Shown here in pieces: positions 62,635-64,000 of a stretch of DNA of 64,000 nucleotides. The position numbers were made by a program, and so were the translations under genes. The notes under the pieces are model-generated. The model saw only the letters and a list, made by a program, of their open reading frames with translations. It searched no databases and was not told the DNA's origin. Numbering within the stretch: the first letter of the stretch is position 1; every line of letters starts with the position of its first letter. This DNA is from Sphingomonas aliaeris. GTDB taxonomy: Bacteria > Pseudomonadota > Alphaproteobacteria > Sphingomonadales > Sphingomonadaceae. Location of the stretch: NCBI RefSeq assembly GCF_016743815.1, contig NZ_CP061035.1, forward strand, positions 1,428,501-1,492,500. The letters are read 5' to 3'.

Positions 62635-64000
62635 ATGCGCATCGCCCCCATCCTGTTGCTTACGACTGCCATTGGTGCCGCTCCGGCGCAGGCACAGGTG
62701 TCGGTCGAGGAACGGTCGATCACCGACCTGCAGACGATGATGGGGAAGACTTCGAGCAGCGAGGCGATCACGCGCGCCTATCTCGGCCGCATCGCTGCGA
62801 TGGATCGCACGGGGCCGACGCTTCGCTCGATCATCGCGATCAATCCCGATGCGCTGGCACAGGCAAAGGCCAGCGATGCCCGGCGCCGCGCGCGCAAGTC
62901 TCTGGGGCCGCTGGACGGCGTTCCGATCCTGATCAAGGACAATATCGAAACGCTGGATCCAGTCGCGACCACTGCGGGCAGTCTCGCCCTGAAGGACAAT
63001 ATCACGCACCGCGATGCGCCCGTCGTCGCGGGCCTGCGCGCGGCTGGCGCGGTGATCCTTGGCAAGACCAATCTCAGCGAATGGGCCAACATCCGATCCA
63101 CCGCCTCGATCAGCGGGTGGAGCGCCGTCGGTGGCTTGGTGCGCAACCCCTATGCGCTGGACCGCACGGCGTGCGGATCGTCCAGCGGATCCGGCGCAGC
63201 GATTGCCGCCAGTTTCGCCGCCGCTGCGCTGGGAACGGAGACCGATGGCTCGGTCGTTTGTCCGTCGGCCATGAACGGGCTGGTCGGGCTGAAACCGACG
63301 ATCGGGCTGGTCAGCCGCACGCATGTCGTTCCGATCAGCCATAGCCAGGATACGCCGGGACCGATGGCGCGCAACGTTCGCGACGTCGCGCTGCTGTTCT
63401 CGGCGATGATAGGGGCGGATCCGGCCGACCCTTCCACCGCCGGCGCCGGGCGATATGCGCATGATTACACCAGGACTCTGTCGACCAACGCGCTTCGTGG
63501 CGTTCGTGTCGCGGTACTTCGCCCGGACATGCCGGCGGCGATGAAGCCGGTGTACGACGCGGCGCTCGCCGATCTGAAGAAAGCGGGCGCCATCCTGATC
63601 GACGTCGGGGCGCCGAAGGCCGACGGGCTCGGGGATGCCGAGTTCGACGTTCTGAAGACCGAGTTGAAGGCCGATCTCGATGCGTATCTTGCGACGACCC
63701 CGGCAAGCGTGAAGACGCGGTCGCTGGATCAGGTCATCGCCTACAATGCCGCCAATGCGGGAAGCGAGATGTCGTTTTTCGGGCAGGAGATCTTCCAGAT
63801 GGCGGCCGAGACCCGAGGGCTGGCCGATGCCGAGTATCTCGGCCTGCGGGCTAAGTCGCTGCGCCTGTCCGGACCAGAGGGGATCGACGCGATGTTGAAG
63901 ACCGCGAATGCAGCGAGCCTCGTCGCGCCGACCTATGGCCTGCCGTGGCTGAGCGATACCGTGTCCGGAGATCGATCGACCGGCCCCAGTGCTAGCGAGA
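62635..64000 (+). CDS. Exported amidase-signature enzyme (3' end off the right edge)
   Basis: Ser-cisSer-Lys amidase, probably periplasmic: signal peptide MRIAPILLLTTAIGAAPAQA. The catalytic Lys101 is in PILIKDNIET, the Ser-rich loop is ACGSSSGSGAAIAASF (residues 179-194) and the nucleophile is Ser206 in GTETDGSVVCPSAMNG. The DGSVVCPS variant is that of peptide amidases and bacterial secreted amidases rather than GatA. About 455 residues are present, still in frame at base 64000; the usual length is 500-550. No gatB/gatC neighbours, supporting a non-GatA role. Confidence 0.92.
   Translation, partial: MRIAPILLLTTAIGAAPAQAQVSVEERSITDLQTMMGKTSSSEAITRAYLGRIAAMDRTGPTLRSIIAINPDALAQAKASDARRRARKSLGPLDGVPILIKDNIETLDPVATTAGSLALKDNITHRDAPVVAGLRAAGAVILGKTNLSEWANIRSTASISGWSAVGGLVRNPYALDRTACGSSSGSGAAIAASFAAAALGTETDGSVVCPSAMNGLVGLKPTIGLVSRTHVVPISHSQDTPGPMARNVRDVALLFSAMIGADPADPSTAGAGRYAHDYTRTLSTNALRGVRVAVLRPDMPAAMKPVYDAALADLKKAGAILIDVGAPKADGLGDAEFDVLKTELKADLDAYLATTPASVKTRSLDQVIAYNAANAGSEMSFFGQEIFQMAAETRGLADAEYLGLRAKSLRLSGPEGIDAMLKTANAASLVAPTYGLPWLSDTVSGDRSTGPSASE

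Overview
The window looks like a piece of the chromosome of a sphingomonad alphaproteobacterium (Sphingomonas or a close relative). The evidence is: high G+C coding with strong G/C third positions; the complete general stress response module nepR/phyR/ecfG with an adjacent HWE-type sensor; an F1 ATP synthase operon atpHAGDC without the Fo genes; the argS-SPOR-nagZ-scpA-scpB-tatABC order; a TonB-dependent receptor; and many small outer-membrane lipoproteins. I see no prophage, insertion sequence, CRISPR array, tRNA or rRNA gene. The only clearly accessory-looking piece is a vapBC toxin-antitoxin pair.

Layout. 1-5.2 kb: purC (cut by the left edge), a DUF4349 lipoprotein, a 2OG-Fe(II) oxygenase, a secreted esterase and an S41 protease. 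5.2-10.2 kb: isocitrate lyase and a TonB receptor, each behind a long regulatory-looking upstream region. 10.5-17.9 kb: asd, the overlapping group vapB-vapC-GFA protein-hydrolase, an M2 dipeptidase, a histone-H1-like membrane protein, AMP nucleosidase. 18.2-24.8 kb: the argS-to-tatC run (translation, septal peptidoglycan binding, wall recycling, condensin ScpAB, Tat export), then a bidirectional terminator shared with an entericidin gene. 25.3-29.2 kb: the stress module, with nepR and a PhyP-like sensor on the minus strand and phyR, a 45-residue membrane protein and ecfG on the plus strand. 29.6-35 kb: DUF3597 protein, MFS pump, acidic protein, orphan cpaF, GT39-like membrane protein. 35.1-40.1 kb: atpHAGDC. 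40.3-49.5 kb: MarR regulator, dienelactone hydrolase, ada, a membrane trypsin-like protease, priA, a GAF-PAS-GGDEF cyclase, xerC, a GAF protein. 49.4-56.8 kb: dedA, gshB, yraN, rsmI, a divergent penicillin-binding-protein activator, hemW, a DUF3617 lipoprotein, ferredoxin-NADP reductase. 57-64 kb: uvrB, a PRC-barrel protein, a KgtP-like transporter, a lipoprotein, a candidate structured RNA, a small hypothetical protein and an amidase cut by the right edge.

Two observations matter most. First, eight single-base indels, seven in or beside homopolymers, break reading frames, including the normally essential argS, plus uvrB, nagZ, cpaF, the PhyP-like gene (twice), an MFS gene and an oxygenase. 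They are best read as sequence or assembly errors, so affected genes are given over their restored spans. Second, 61812-62050 holds a compact, strongly folded transcript candidate: a perfect 14-nt Shine-Dalgarno, an 18-codon ORF whose stop codon starts a three-way junction with a GAAA-loop hairpin, a further stem and an intrinsic terminator. No family I can name explains it.
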